Part shown: positions 27,991-36,312 of the stretch, piece by piece | How positions within the stretch are numbered: the stretch's first letter is position 1 | How the letters are laid out: every line of letters begins with the position of its first letter | NCBI GenBank assembly: GCA_919902775.1 | Contig: CAKKRJ010000001.1 | Span: forward strand, 265,442-329,441 | Source: Burkholderiaceae bacterium | GTDB taxonomy: Bacteria > Pseudomonadota > Gammaproteobacteria > Burkholderiales > Burkholderiaceae_C | Direction of reading: 5' to 3' | Length of the DNA: 64,000 bases | Notes under the pieces: model-generated | Told to the model about the DNA's origin: nothing | Database searches by the model: none | Seen by the model: only the letters and a program-made list of their open reading frames with translations | Program-made: the position numbers and the translations under genes

Positions 27991-28961
27991 TGGACCGCGA
28001 CCCGTCAAGCAGCGGCAAGCTGCACCTGCGTGCGGTGGGCAGTTTCCATGTGGGCGGCCAGCGCCAGACGCTGCAGGGTCTGCCGGTCGAGCAGATCCGT
28101 CTGGCCGTGGGCGCCCCGGCGCGCAGCGTGGACCCCAACGGCAGCTACATCAGCGGCCAAATGTATGTGCAGTATTTTTTGCAGCAAAACCCGGTTTGCC
28201 CCTGGCCCCTGGTCTTGTGGCATGGCGGTGGCATGACCGGCGCCAACTGGGAATCGACCCCGGATGGGCGGCCTGGCTGGTTGCAGCGTTTGCTGGAGTC
28301 TGGCTGGGATGTGTATGTGTGTGACGCGGTGGAGCGCGGCCGCGCGGGCTGGTCGCGTTGGCCTGAAATTTACCAACAAGCGCCCTTGTTCCGAACCCTG
28401 GAGGAGGGATGGGATATGTTCCGCATCGGGCCGCCCTTGGACGGTATCAACGACGGTCTGAGCGCACATCCGGGACAACAATTTCCCGTGGATGCATTCG
28501 AGGCGTTTGCCGCTCAGTGGGTGCCCCGTTGGGCCGACCATGAGGCCATCACCCTGCAGGCCTACCAAGCCTTGCTCCAAAAGATCGGTCCCTGCGCCGT
28601 GGTGGCGCACAGCCAGGGGGGCGGGCTGGCCCTGAGCCTGGCCGCACGCTGTCCGGCGCTGTTCAAAGCGGTGGTGGCCATCGAACCCTCGGGTGCCCCT
28701 GATCAACTCCCCCCTGCAGGCACCTGCCCGCCCTGCTTGATGGTCTGGGGTGACCATGTGGCAGGTCATCCCATCTGGCGCACATACCGAGAGCGCGTCG
28801 ATCAGCATGCGCAAGCGCTGAAGCGCCAGGGTGCCCAAGTCACGCAGCTGGACCTGCCGGCGCAGGGCATCCAGGGCAACTCGCATTTCCCCATGCTGGA
28901 CCGCAACAGTGACCAAGTGCTTGAACAGATCTTGCACTGGCTTCATCCCCTGATTTCTTAA
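27990..28961 (+). CDS. Alpha/beta hydrolase
   Basis: A 323-residue alpha/beta-fold hydrolase without a clear signal peptide. The nucleophile elbow is AHSQGGG (Ser about residue 207) after VVAHSQ. The oxyanion region is LWHGGGMTGANWE. A late Asp/His pair is plausible in MVWGDHV and GNSHFPMLD. Substrate unknown. It is translationally coupled to the upstream tautomerase-like gene and followed after 19 bases by the Bug binding protein. This suggests that a carboxylic compound is taken up and hydrolysed. Confidence 0.8.
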   Translation: MDRDPSSSGKLHLRAVGSFHVGGQRQTLQGLPVEQIRLAVGAPARSVDPNGSYISGQMYVQYFLQQNPVCPWPLVLWHGGGMTGANWESTPDGRPGWLQRLLESGWDVYVCDAVERGRAGWSRWPEIYQQAPLFRTLEEGWDMFRIGPPLDGINDGLSAHPGQQFPVDAFEAFAAQWVPRWADHEAITLQAYQALLQKIGPCAVVAHSQGGGLALSLAARCPALFKAVVAIEPSGAPDQLPPAGTCPPCLMVWGDHVAGHPIWRTYRERVDQHAQALKRQGAQVTQLDLPAQGIQGNSHFPMLDRNSDQVLEQILHWLHPLIS

Positions 28962-28980
28962 CGACAACGGAGCACATGAC

Positions 28981-29952
28981 ATGAAACGACTGAACTTTTT
29001 GCGGCTGGCCTTGGCCGCGACCTTGTCCACCTGTTGGTTGAACGCGGGGGCCCAGTCGCGCGACTGGCCTCAGGCACCGATGAAGATCATCGTGCCCTTC
29101 GGGGCGGGCAGTGGGGCCGATCAGGTGGCCCGATTCGTGGGGCTAGAGTTGACCAAAGCACTCGGCCAGCCCGTGGTGATCGACAACAAACCGGGCGCGG
29201 GCGGCAACATCGGCGCCAGCGCAGCGGCCCGCTCGGCACCCGATGGGCTGACCCTGTTCTTGACCACCAACACCACGCAGGCCGCCAACCCCTTCCTGTA
29301 CAAGCAGCTGCCGTATGACCCCATCAAGGACTTTGTGCCCATCGGCCGCATCGCCAACACGCCGGCATTGCTGGTGGTGCACCCTGCCGTGCCAGCGAAC
29401 AACCTGAGCGAGCTGATGGCCTTGGCCAAATCCAAACCCGGCAAGCTTTCTTACGCTTCAGGCAGTGCGGGCACCTTGGTGCCGGGTGCCATGCTGAGCT
29501 TTGAAGCGGACGTCGAGATGGTCCATGTGCCCTACAAATCCATTCCCGATGGCCTCAAGGACGTGATGGCCGGCACCGTCGACATGATGTTCACCGACAT
29601 GGCCACGGGCTCGGTCCAGGTGAAGGCGGGCCGCGTCAAAGCGCTGGGCGTGAGCAGTGCCAAACCCTCGGCGCTGATGCCCGAGGTGCCGGCCATTGCC
29701 AGCACCCTCAAGGGATTTGAACTCCTGGCCTGGTACGCCATGTATGCCCCGGCCGGTACGCCTCAGGTCGTGGTTGATCGACTCAACCAGGTCATCGTCA
29801 CGGCCATGGCCAAGCCCGACATGATCGGCAAATTCTCTGCCTTGGGGCTCGAACCCATGACCAGCACACCCAAGCAATTGGCCGAATTCAATCTCAGCGA
29901 ACTCGAAAAATGGGGCCGTGTGATCAAGAAGACCGGTGCCACGCCGCAGTGA
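28981..29952 (+). CDS. Bug-family (TctC) periplasmic solute-binding protein
   Basis: A 323-residue exported binding protein of the tripartite tricarboxylate transporter family, hugely expanded in Burkholderiales. Signal peptide about 1-25 (RLALAATLSTCWLNAGAQS). Family motifs: PMKIIVPFGAGSGADQVAR, GQPVVIDNKPGAGGNIGA and KLSYASGSAGTLVPGAM. Such proteins bind mono- or dicarboxylates and related ligands. No TctA/TctB membrane genes lie nearby, so it is an orphan subunit, as most Bug proteins are. Confidence 0.93.
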   Translation: MKRLNFLRLALAATLSTCWLNAGAQSRDWPQAPMKIIVPFGAGSGADQVARFVGLELTKALGQPVVIDNKPGAGGNIGASAAARSAPDGLTLFLTTNTTQAANPFLYKQLPYDPIKDFVPIGRIANTPALLVVHPAVPANNLSELMALAKSKPGKLSYASGSAGTLVPGAMLSFEADVEMVHVPYKSIPDGLKDVMAGTVDMMFTDMATGSVQVKAGRVKALGVSSAKPSALMPEVPAIASTLKGFELLAWYAMYAPAGTPQVVVDRLNQVIVTAMAKPDMIGKFSALGLEPMTSTPKQLAEFNLSELEKWGRVIKKTGATPQ

Positions 29953-30130
29953 GTTGGGCGCAGACCCCTGGGCGAGCAGGCGTTTGAATCTCCGTCCACA
30001 CACAAAAAACTGCTACGGCCCGCGCCAGTCTGTCCCGGGTACCAACGGTGTTGTCATGGGGGGCTTTTGCGCTGTTTTTTTCTCAGGTGTTCAGTCTTAA
30101 AATACGTGTTTTCACCCTTGTGACCTCCGC

Positions 30131-30463
30131 ATGAACCGTTTTGTTTGTCTTTTGTGGTGCCTGGCATCCTTGGGCGCATCGGCTCAAGCACAGGATGCGT
30201 TGCTGGATTACTCGCTGGTGGCCCCGCCCGTTGTCGAGCAGCGAAAAATTGCACAGCCGGTGGTTCAGTGGCTCACCCGACCCGATGCGCCTGATCACTG
30301 TGCGCAAATCAAGGACCACGATGGTTTTGCGGTGTGGAAAGAGGGTTGTGTTTATTGGTCACTGGCGCAGTCCACTTGCACCATCGTGACCACGGGGAAC
30401 ACCACGCATTCACAAGTGGGTCGCTTGTTTATTTTGTGTCTGACCTCGGGAGATCCCGCATGA
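30131..30463 (+). CDS. Small exported four-cysteine protein A (unknown family)
   Basis: A 110-residue protein with a Sec signal peptide ending near ASAQAQ (residues 1-21). The mature part has four cysteines spaced C-x15-C-x9-C-x19-C. The second sits in GCVYW and the third in CTIVTT. The next gene's product has the same layout (C-x16-C-x9-C-x19-C, with ACAYW and CTVVT), so the two are paralogues and probably form two disulfides in the periplasm. I do not recognise the family. Its stop overlaps the next start (ATGA). Confidence 0.75.
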   Translation: MNRFVCLLWCLASLGASAQAQDALLDYSLVAPPVVEQRKIAQPVVQWLTRPDAPDHCAQIKDHDGFAVWKEGCVYWSLAQSTCTIVTTGNTTHSQVGRLFILCLTSGDPA

Positions 30464-30867
30464 AGGTCGTTCGCGCTGTGGGTCTGTGGGCGGTTGGGGT
30501 GTCCTGTTTGTGGGGCGCTGGGCTGACGGCTGTGCTGGCGCAAACGGAGGATGTCAATGACATGCCCGGGGCCAGCATCGTGCGCAGGTTCCGGCCTCCG
30601 CAGGTGGACCTGGTGCGTTTTCAACCCATGCCTGCAGATCACCGCTTGCTCAATGAACCCAAAATCAAATTGCTCGCCCGCAAGGACGGCTATGAGTTTT
30701 GCTCCCGGATCACGGGCGCGCCCATCAGCGCGACCTCGCGCCCCATGGCCTGCGCCTACTGGAACGTGAAACGACGGGAATGCACCGTGGTGACCCCTGA
30801 GGTGACCGGTTTCAACTATGTGGGGCACGAGGTACGCCATTGCTTCGAGGGTGCATTCCATGATTGA
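30460..30867 (+). CDS. Small exported four-cysteine protein B (paralogue of A)
   Basis: A 135-residue protein, start ATG at 30460 overlapping the previous stop by four bases. Signal peptide about 1-27 (AVGLWAVGVSCLWGAGLTAVLA). An extra 45-residue N-terminal part (RRFRPPQVDLVRFQPMPADH) precedes the shared four-Cys domain: FCSRI, MACAYW, ECTVVT, HCFEG. Function unknown. Position between paralogue A and a solute-binding protein suggests a periplasmic role related to ligand capture. The stop lies eight bases inside the next gene. Confidence 0.75.
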   Translation: MKVVRAVGLWAVGVSCLWGAGLTAVLAQTEDVNDMPGASIVRRFRPPQVDLVRFQPMPADHRLLNEPKIKLLARKDGYEFCSRITGAPISATSRPMACAYWNVKRRECTVVTPEVTGFNYVGHEVRHCFEGAFHD

Positions 30868-31690
30868 TGCGCCTGTCCTTGCCGTTCCCCGCATGCGCAG
30901 CCTCGACCGCCGCCAGTGTCTCAAGATGGCGCTGGGCCTGGCGTGGGCAGGCCCAGCGGTAACGACCTCTGCGCAAAGCATCAAGCCGCGCATGAAGGTG
31001 GGTTTCATTGCCCACTATCAGCCTTACAGCTTTCTACAAGCAGACGGCAGCCTGACCGGTTTTGATGTGGAGGTGGTCAAGGCTTTGCTGGACGCGTCGG
31101 GGTTTGAGATGGTGCCGGTGACTGACAGCTTGACCCAGTTGCGCAAAAAGTTGCGCGACAGCGAGATTGATTTCATCGGCAACCAACTGCTGCGCACACC
31201 CGAAAACCGCCGCCAATTCGACTTTGTGAATTCGTACGCCACGATCCAATTGGTCACCGTGTTGCACGAAGACGATGACCGTGATTTTTTGAGTCTGGAA
31301 AACTTTTTGGGCAAAAACCTCGGCGTGTTGTCCAACACCGGGATCGATGAGCAGGCGCGGGGTGTGTTGGGCAAAACGGTGCGGGGCTTCGAGCGCATCG
31401 AAGATGCCTTGCGCGCACTGGCCGAGCGCAAGCTGGATGCGGTGCTGGAGGAGAACCTGATCGCTGAGTACTTCATCGAGCGCGATGAATTGCCGCTGAA
31501 AGTGGGCACGCCTTTTGCGGCCCCGATTCGCGCGGGGCTGGCTGTGCCCAAAGGGAACAAGAACCTGGAAAACCGTTTGAACGAAGCGGTCAAAAACCTG
31601 GTCAAGGCGCCGCGCTTCAAGGCCATCTCTAGTCGCTGGTTTGGCTACGATGTCAGCCGTCCCCGGGTCTCCTTCGCCACAGGCGTTTGA
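30860..31690 (+). CDS. Periplasmic amino-acid-type solute-binding protein (SBP family 3), orphan
   Basis: A 276-residue protein with a twin-arginine-like signal (DRRQCLKMALGLAWAGPAVTTSAQS). It continues with the SBP_bac_3 core: MKVGFIAHYQPYSFLQADGSLTGFDVEVVKALL, DFIGNQLLRTPENRRQFDF and LGVLSNTGIDEQ. Family members bind amino acids or small ions for ABC transporters, or act as sensors. No permease or ATPase gene follows; the next gene is a sigma-54 activator. The start at 30860 overlaps the previous gene by eight bases, completing a three-gene operon. Tat export would fit a cofactor-containing or pre-folded protein, which is inference. Confidence 0.82.
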   Translation: MIDAPVLAVPRMRSLDRRQCLKMALGLAWAGPAVTTSAQSIKPRMKVGFIAHYQPYSFLQADGSLTGFDVEVVKALLDASGFEMVPVTDSLTQLRKKLRDSEIDFIGNQLLRTPENRRQFDFVNSYATIQLVTVLHEDDDRDFLSLENFLGKNLGVLSNTGIDEQARGVLGKTVRGFERIEDALRALAERKLDAVLEENLIAEYFIERDELPLKVGTPFAAPIRAGLAVPKGNKNLENRLNEAVKNLVKAPRFKAISSRWFGYDVSRPRVSFATGV

Positions 31691-31752
31691 TGTCCGGGCG
31701 CGTGTGACCCCTGCGCGTTTCACGCGGTCTTGAGCCTCGGTAAGATCCTGGC

Positions 31753-33258
31753 ATGCCTTTATCTGTACCTTCTGAAGTGACGGGTCTGCCCACGGATGCC
31801 CAGAGCATCCTCAATCTGGCGGCCAAGTCCTTGTTTGATGTTTTCGCGCACGCCAGCGAAGGCATGCTGTTGGTGGACCGTTCGGGTTGTGTGGTCTGGA
31901 TCAACGACCAATACCGCCGCTTTTTGCCCGCTTTGGGCTTTGCCAACGAACAGGCGTTTGTCGGGCAACCTGTGGCGCAGGTGGTTCAAAACACCCAAAT
32001 GCAGCGGGTGCTGGAGACAGGCAAGCCGATCCTGATCGATTTGCTCACCAACAAGGCGGGTACGTTTGTGGTGAGCCGCTTTCCATTGCACGATGCTGCC
32101 GGGCTGGTGATTGGTGCTTTGGGTGTGGTGTTGTTTGACCAGGCCCAGTCGAATCTGCAGCCTTTTTTGGCCAAGTTTTCCTTGATGCAGCGCGAGTTGG
32201 ACGAAGCCCGCGATGCCTTGGCTGTGCAGCGGCGTGCGGGAGCCGGCTTGCGTCAGGCACGGCACAGTTTCGCCAGCTTCATCGGTGCCAGCGCGGCGGT
32301 GGTTGCACTCAAACGCCAGGCCCGCAGGGCGGCGCAGTCCAGCAGCCCGGTGCTGCTGTTGGGCGAGACAGGCACCGGCAAAGAGCTGTTGGCGCACGCG
32401 ATCCATGCCGCTTCGCCACGGGCCAAGGGCCCCTTGGTCAGTGTGAACATTGCCGCCGTGCCAGAGACCTTGCTGGAGGCCGAGTTCTTTGGTGTCGCCC
32501 CGGGTGCGTACACCGGCGCCGACCGCAAAGGGCGCGATGGCAAATTCAGGCTGGCCGATGGCGGCACCTTGTTTCTGGATGAAATTGGCGACATGCCTTT
32601 GGCTTTGCAAGCCAAACTGCTGCGGGCCTTGCAAGAGGGTGAGATCGAACCCTTGGGCTCCAACCGCTTGGTGTCTTTTGACGTCCGTGTGGTGGCGGCC
32701 ACCTCGCGTGATCTGGCGCGTCTGGTGCAGGCCGGCCAGTTTCGGGAAGATTTGTATTACCGCCTGAATGTGTTGCCTTTGCGGGTGCCCCCTTTGCGGG
32801 AGCGGGCCACGGACATCCCGGCGTTGCTGGAGGTGCTGGCGGAAGACCTGGCCTTGCGCAGCGATCTGCCGCACCCCGAGTTCAGCGCACAAGCCGTGGC
32901 CTTGCTGTCGGCCCAGCACTGGCGTGGCAATGTGCGCGAACTGCGCAACGTCATTGAGCAGCTGCTGCTGCGCAGTGACACCGGTGTGATCGGCGCCGCC
33001 GAGGTGGAGTCGGTGTTGCGTGAGTCGGGCTTGAGCCAGATTTCACCGGCACCGCTGCCAGAACCCGTGGCGGCCAGTGCGCTCTTGCCTCTGGAGGCCG
33101 AGTTGCTGCGCCAACCTTTGGCGCAGCAGGTGCAGACACTGGAGCGCATGGCGGTGGCCAAGGCCCTTGAGTTGACGCGGGGCAACAAAGTCGCGGCGGC
33201 CAAAATGCTGGGCATGTCCCGCGCCAAGCTGTACCAGAGGCTGTCGGATGCGCTCTAG
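31753..33258 (+). CDS. Sigma-54-dependent activator (PAS, AAA+, Fis-type HTH)
   Basis: A 501-residue enhancer-binding protein. The N-terminal sensory part (about 20-135) looks like a PAS domain (EGMLLVDRSGCVVWINDQY), with a short coiled coil after it. The AAA+ core has Walker A GETGTGKE (204-211), Walker B GGTLFLDEIGDM, and the sigma-54 contact loop as GAYTGA (251-256), where Tyr replaces the more usual Phe. A Fis-type HTH ends the protein (NKVAAAKMLGMSRAKLYQRL). There is no receiver domain, so it should sense a ligand directly. Two palindromes and a -24/-12 promoter lie immediately downstream, making the transporter operon its likely target. Confidence 0.93.
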   Translation: MPLSVPSEVTGLPTDAQSILNLAAKSLFDVFAHASEGMLLVDRSGCVVWINDQYRRFLPALGFANEQAFVGQPVAQVVQNTQMQRVLETGKPILIDLLTNKAGTFVVSRFPLHDAAGLVIGALGVVLFDQAQSNLQPFLAKFSLMQRELDEARDALAVQRRAGAGLRQARHSFASFIGASAAVVALKRQARRAAQSSSPVLLLGETGTGKELLAHAIHAASPRAKGPLVSVNIAAVPETLLEAEFFGVAPGAYTGADRKGRDGKFRLADGGTLFLDEIGDMPLALQAKLLRALQEGEIEPLGSNRLVSFDVRVVAATSRDLARLVQAGQFREDLYYRLNVLPLRVPPLRERATDIPALLEVLAEDLALRSDLPHPEFSAQAVALLSAQHWRGNVRELRNVIEQLLLRSDTGVIGAAEVESVLRESGLSQISPAPLPEPVAASALLPLEAELLRQPLAQQVQTLERMAVAKALELTRGNKVAAAKMLGMSRAKLYQRLSDAL

Positions 33259-33261
33259 ATG

Positions 33262-33278
33262 TGTCTGATGTTCAGGCA
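33262..33278. promoter_or_regulatory. Upstream activator site 1
   Basis: TGTCTGATGTTCAGGCA: 7-base half-sites TGTCTGA and TCAGGCA around a 3-base centre, with one mismatch from perfect symmetry. It matches the second site at 33305 in half-site sequence and spacing, and begins four bases after the activator stop codon. Confidence 0.7.
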
Positions 33279-33304
33279 TCTGTATTTTTATTGGGCATAT
33301 TCAC

Positions 33305-33321
33305 TGCCTGAAAGTCAGGCA
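33305..33321. promoter_or_regulatory. Upstream activator site 2
   Basis: TGCCTGAAAGTCAGGCA: a perfect 7-3-7 palindrome. Its centre is 43 bases from that of site 1, about four helical turns, so both sites face the same side of the helix. It lies about 80 bases before the -24 box. Confidence 0.78.
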
Positions 33322-33401
33322 AATTTACTTGCTGGCACAAGTTGGAACAGAAAATCTCAATGGTGACAAGGGTTTAGAGTGAGGTCGTTGCGGGTCTTGG
33401 C

Positions 33402-33417
33402 GGGCACGGCTTGTGCA
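33402..33417 (+). promoter_or_regulatory. Sigma-54 (-24/-12) promoter of the transporter operon
   Basis: GGGCAC-GGCTT-GTGCA against the consensus TGGCAC-N5-TTGCA/T. The invariant GG and GC are present with exactly 10 bases between them. Only the first T of each box differs. Predicted transcription start is near 33428, leaving a leader of about 37 bases before the ATG at 33465. Confidence 0.75.
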
Positions 33418-33464
33418 AAGGGTTTAAGGTGACATCTGCACGATCATTCCCACAGGAGACCCAC

Positions 33465-34652
33465 ATGTTCCGTCGACACCTCGTATCTTTGGCCGCTTTG
33501 GCGTTTGCTGCTTCCTTGGCGCCGCTTGCCGTGGCCCAAGGTCAAGACATCAAAATCGCCCACATCTACAGCAAGACCGGGCCTTTGGAAGCCTATGGCA
33601 AGCAAACCCAGACCGGTTTGATGATGGGTTTGAGCTACGCCACGGGCGGCAGCATGGCCATCAACGGCCGCAAAATCGTGGTGATTGAAAAAGACGACCA
33701 GGGCAAGCCTGACCTGGGCAAGAACCTGTTGGCCGCCGCCTACGGTGACGACAAGGTGGATATGGCCGTGGGCCCCACCGCCTCGCCCGTGGCGCTGGCC
33801 ATGCTGCCGGTGGCCGAAGAGTACAAAAAGATTTTGCTGGTCGAACCCGCTGTGGCCGACTCGATCACGGGCGAGAAGTGGAACAAATACATCTTCCGCA
33901 CCGGCCGCAACAGCAGTCAGGACGCGATCGCCAACGCCGTGGCGGTGGACAAGGACGGTGTGAGCATCGTCACCATGGCGCAAGACTCGGCCTTTGGTCG
34001 TGATGGCGTGAAGGCTTACAAGGAAGCGATCAAGAAGGCCAAAGTCGTGCACGAAGAGTACTTGCCGCCAGCCACCACCGACTTCACGGCCGGTGCGCAG
34101 CGCATGATCGACAAGCTCAAGGGCCAGCCCGGCCGCAAGATCATCTTCATCATCTGGGCCGGTGGCAACCCGTTCAAGATCGCCGACATGGACTTGAAGC
34201 GCTACGGCATCGAGATCGCCACGGGCGGCAACATCCTGCCCGCCATGGTGGCCTACAAGCAGTTCCCCGGCATGGAAGGCGCGGCCTACTATTACTTCGG
34301 CATGCCCAAGAACGTGGTCAACGACGCCATGGTGGCCTCGCATTACCAGCAGTTCAAGTCGCCGCCTGACTTCTTTACAGCGGGTGGTTTTTCCTCGGCC
34401 ATGGCCTTGGTGACGGCATTGAAGAAAACCAATGGCGACACCAACACCAACAAGCTCATCAGCACCATGGAAGGCATGAGCTTTGACACGCCCAAAGGCA
34501 AGATGACTTTCCGCAAGGAAGACCACCAGGCCATGCAAAGCATGTACCACTTCAAGATCAAGCTCGACCCGGCTTTTGCCTGGGGCGTGCCCGAGCTGAT
34601 CCGCGAGATCAAGCCCGAAGAAATGAACGTGCCGATTCGCAACAAGCGCTGA
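33465..34652 (+). CDS. Branched-chain-amino-acid-type ABC transporter substrate-binding protein
   Basis: A 395-residue periplasmic binding protein of the Peripla_BP_6 (LivK/amide-binding) family. Signal peptide residues 1-24 (LVSLAALAFAASLAPLAVAQ). Mature start DIKIAHIYSKTGPLEAYGKQTQ is typical, then VGPTASPVALAMLPVAEEYK and FTAGAQRMIDKLK. The start at 33465 is fixed by a strong AGGAGA site. Substrate is unknown; relatives bind amino acids, amides, urea and aromatic acids. It is the first gene after the sigma-54 promoter, and a REP cluster separates it from the ATPase genes. Confidence 0.92.
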   Translation: MFRRHLVSLAALAFAASLAPLAVAQGQDIKIAHIYSKTGPLEAYGKQTQTGLMMGLSYATGGSMAINGRKIVVIEKDDQGKPDLGKNLLAAAYGDDKVDMAVGPTASPVALAMLPVAEEYKKILLVEPAVADSITGEKWNKYIFRTGRNSSQDAIANAVAVDKDGVSIVTMAQDSAFGRDGVKAYKEAIKKAKVVHEEYLPPATTDFTAGAQRMIDKLKGQPGRKIIFIIWAGGNPFKIADMDLKRYGIEIATGGNILPAMVAYKQFPGMEGAAYYYFGMPKNVVNDAMVASHYQQFKSPPDFFTAGGFSSAMALVTALKKTNGDTNTNKLISTMEGMSFDTPKGKMTFRKEDHQAMQSMYHFKIKLDPAFAWGVPELIREIKPEEMNVPIRNKR

Positions 34653-34685
34653 TCAAAATAACCGGGCCGTGTAAAAAAGCCCGGA

Positions 34686-34785
34686 CCTTGTGGGAGCGTG
34701 CCCCCGCGCCCGAATGCTTCGGCCGCAGGGGCGGCCTCCTACAAAGAACCCGAGCGTTGTAGGAGCGCGCCCCTGCGCGCGAATG
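34686..34785. repeat. Three REP family 1 units between binding protein and ATPase genes
   Basis: Units at about 34686-34716, 34717-34746 and 34755-34785, in alternating orientation, with cores GGGAGCGTGCCCCCGCGC, CGCAGGGGCGGCCTCC and GGAGCGCGCCCCTGCGCGCG. A separate CCGGGC/GCCCGG dyad (34662-34684) stands just before. Together they could end or protect the binding-protein mRNA. Confidence 0.85.
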
Positions 34786-34825
34786 CGCCTCTACAACAAC
34801 CGACCCGCAAAATCAAAACAACGCC

Positions 34826-35590
34826 ATGCTTGAAACCCAAAATCTGACCGTGCGGTTTGGCGGTCATGTGGCTGTGAATGCCGTCACGTGCCGTTTTGCG
34901 CCCGGCACACTCACGGCCATCGTGGGGCCCAACGGGGCGGGCAAAACGACCTATTTCAACCTGATCTCGGGGCAACTGCCTGCCACCGCTGGCTCGGTGC
35001 ATTTGAATGGGCGCGCGCTGACCGACTTGTCTGCATCGGCCCGCACCCGCGCAGGTCTCGGGCGTGCGTTTCAGCTCACCAACCTGTTCCCCAATTTGTC
35101 GGTGCTTGAAAACGTGCGGCTGGCGGTGCAGGCCACGAAGGAGGGCGCACACCGCCGGGGCCTGAACCTGTGGAGCATCTGGAGCGACCACGCGGCGTTG
35201 ACGAACCGCGCGCTGGAAATTTTGCAGTCCGTGTCGATGACCGCGCAGCAAAGTGCGCCGGTGGCCAGCTTGCCGCACGGCGACCAACGCAAGCTGGAAG
35301 TGGCGCTGTTGATGGCGCTGGAGCCTGCGGTGTACATGTTTGACGAACCCACGGCAGGCATGAGCCACGACGAAGCGCCGGTGATCCTGGACTTGATCCG
35401 TCAGCTGAAAAAAGACAAGACCAAAACCATCTTGCTGGTCGAGCACAAGATGGACGTGGTGCGCGAGCTGGCCGACCGCATCATCGTGCTGCACAACGGC
35501 ATGCTGGTGGCCGATGGCGAGCCCAATGAGGTGATTGCATCGCCCATCGTGCAAGAGGCTTACCTGGGCAAAACCAAGGAGTCTGCATGA
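34826..35590 (+). CDS. livG: ABC transporter ATP-binding protein (LivG type)
   Basis: First ATPase of the branched-chain-type importer, 254 residues. Walker A is GPNGAGKTTYF and Walker B YMFDEPTAG. The signature is the family-specific SLPHGDQRKLE in place of LSGGQ. The C-terminal VLHNGMLVADGEPNEVIASPIVQEAYLG is diagnostic for LivG. The symbol denotes family; the transported substrate is unknown. Its stop overlaps livF by four bases. Confidence 0.93.
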   Translation: MLETQNLTVRFGGHVAVNAVTCRFAPGTLTAIVGPNGAGKTTYFNLISGQLPATAGSVHLNGRALTDLSASARTRAGLGRAFQLTNLFPNLSVLENVRLAVQATKEGAHRRGLNLWSIWSDHAALTNRALEILQSVSMTAQQSAPVASLPHGDQRKLEVALLMALEPAVYMFDEPTAGMSHDEAPVILDLIRQLKKDKTKTILLVEHKMDVVRELADRIIVLHNGMLVADGEPNEVIASPIVQEAYLGKTKESA

Positions 35591-36312
35591 GTACGAATTT
35601 GTTGACCCTCGAAGGCGTGCACACGCACATCGGGGCGTACCACATCCTGCACGGCGTGGACTTGGTGGTGCCGCGTGGTGAGCTGACGATGCTTTTGGGC
35701 CGCAACGGCGCGGGCAAAACCACCACGCTGCGCACCATCATGGGCCTGTGGTCGGCTTCGCAAGGGCGCATCAGCTTGGGTGCTGAAGACATCACGGCGC
35801 TGAACACGCCTGCCATCGCGCAAAAGAACATCGCCTATGTGCCGGAAAACATGGGCATCTTTTCGGACCTGACGGTCAAGGAAAACATGCTGCTGGCGGC
35901 CCGCAGCGCGAAAAACGCGGCGCAGATGGACGAAGCCCGTTTGCAGTGGATTTTCAAACTGTTTCCGGCGGTGGAGAAATTTTGGAACCACCCCGCGGGC
36001 AAATTGTCGGGCGGTCAAAAACAAATGCTGGCCGTGTCGCGGGCGATGGTGGAGCCGCGTGATTTGCTGATCATCGACGAGCCCAGCAAGGGCCTGGCCC
36101 CGGCCATCATCCAGAACATGATCGACGCGTTCCAACAGCTCAAGGCCAGTGGCGTGACGATTTTGCTGGTGGAGCAAAACATCCACTTCGCCCAGCAGCT
36201 GGGCGACACCGTGGCCGTGATGGACAACGGCCGCGTGGTGCATGCCGGCCGCATGCAGGCGCTGGCCGAAGACAAGGCCTTGCAGCAATCGTTGTTGGGA
36301 TTGGCGTTATGA
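35587..36312 (+). CDS. livF: ABC transporter ATP-binding protein (LivF type)
   Basis: Second ATPase, 241 residues. Walker A GRNGAGKTTTL, signature KLSGGQKQMLAVSRAM and Walker B LLIIDEPSKGLAP are all intact, as is the switch His region. Overlaps livG upstream and livH downstream by four bases each (ATGA), indicating coupled translation of the membrane-bound complex. Confidence 0.93.
   Translation: MSTNLLTLEGVHTHIGAYHILHGVDLVVPRGELTMLLGRNGAGKTTTLRTIMGLWSASQGRISLGAEDITALNTPAIAQKNIAYVPENMGIFSDLTVKENMLLAARSAKNAAQMDEARLQWIFKLFPAVEKFWNHPAGKLSGGQKQMLAVSRAMVEPRDLLIIDEPSKGLAPAIIQNMIDAFQQLKASGVTILLVEQNIHFAQQLGDTVAVMDNGRVVHAGRMQALAEDKALQQSLLGLAL

Noticed and set aside
33333..33348. TGGCAC followed by AAGTTGGAAC as a sigma-54 promoter
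   Set aside because: The -24 box is perfect but the -12 GC is absent at the required spacing. The site at 33402 keeps both invariant dinucleotides.
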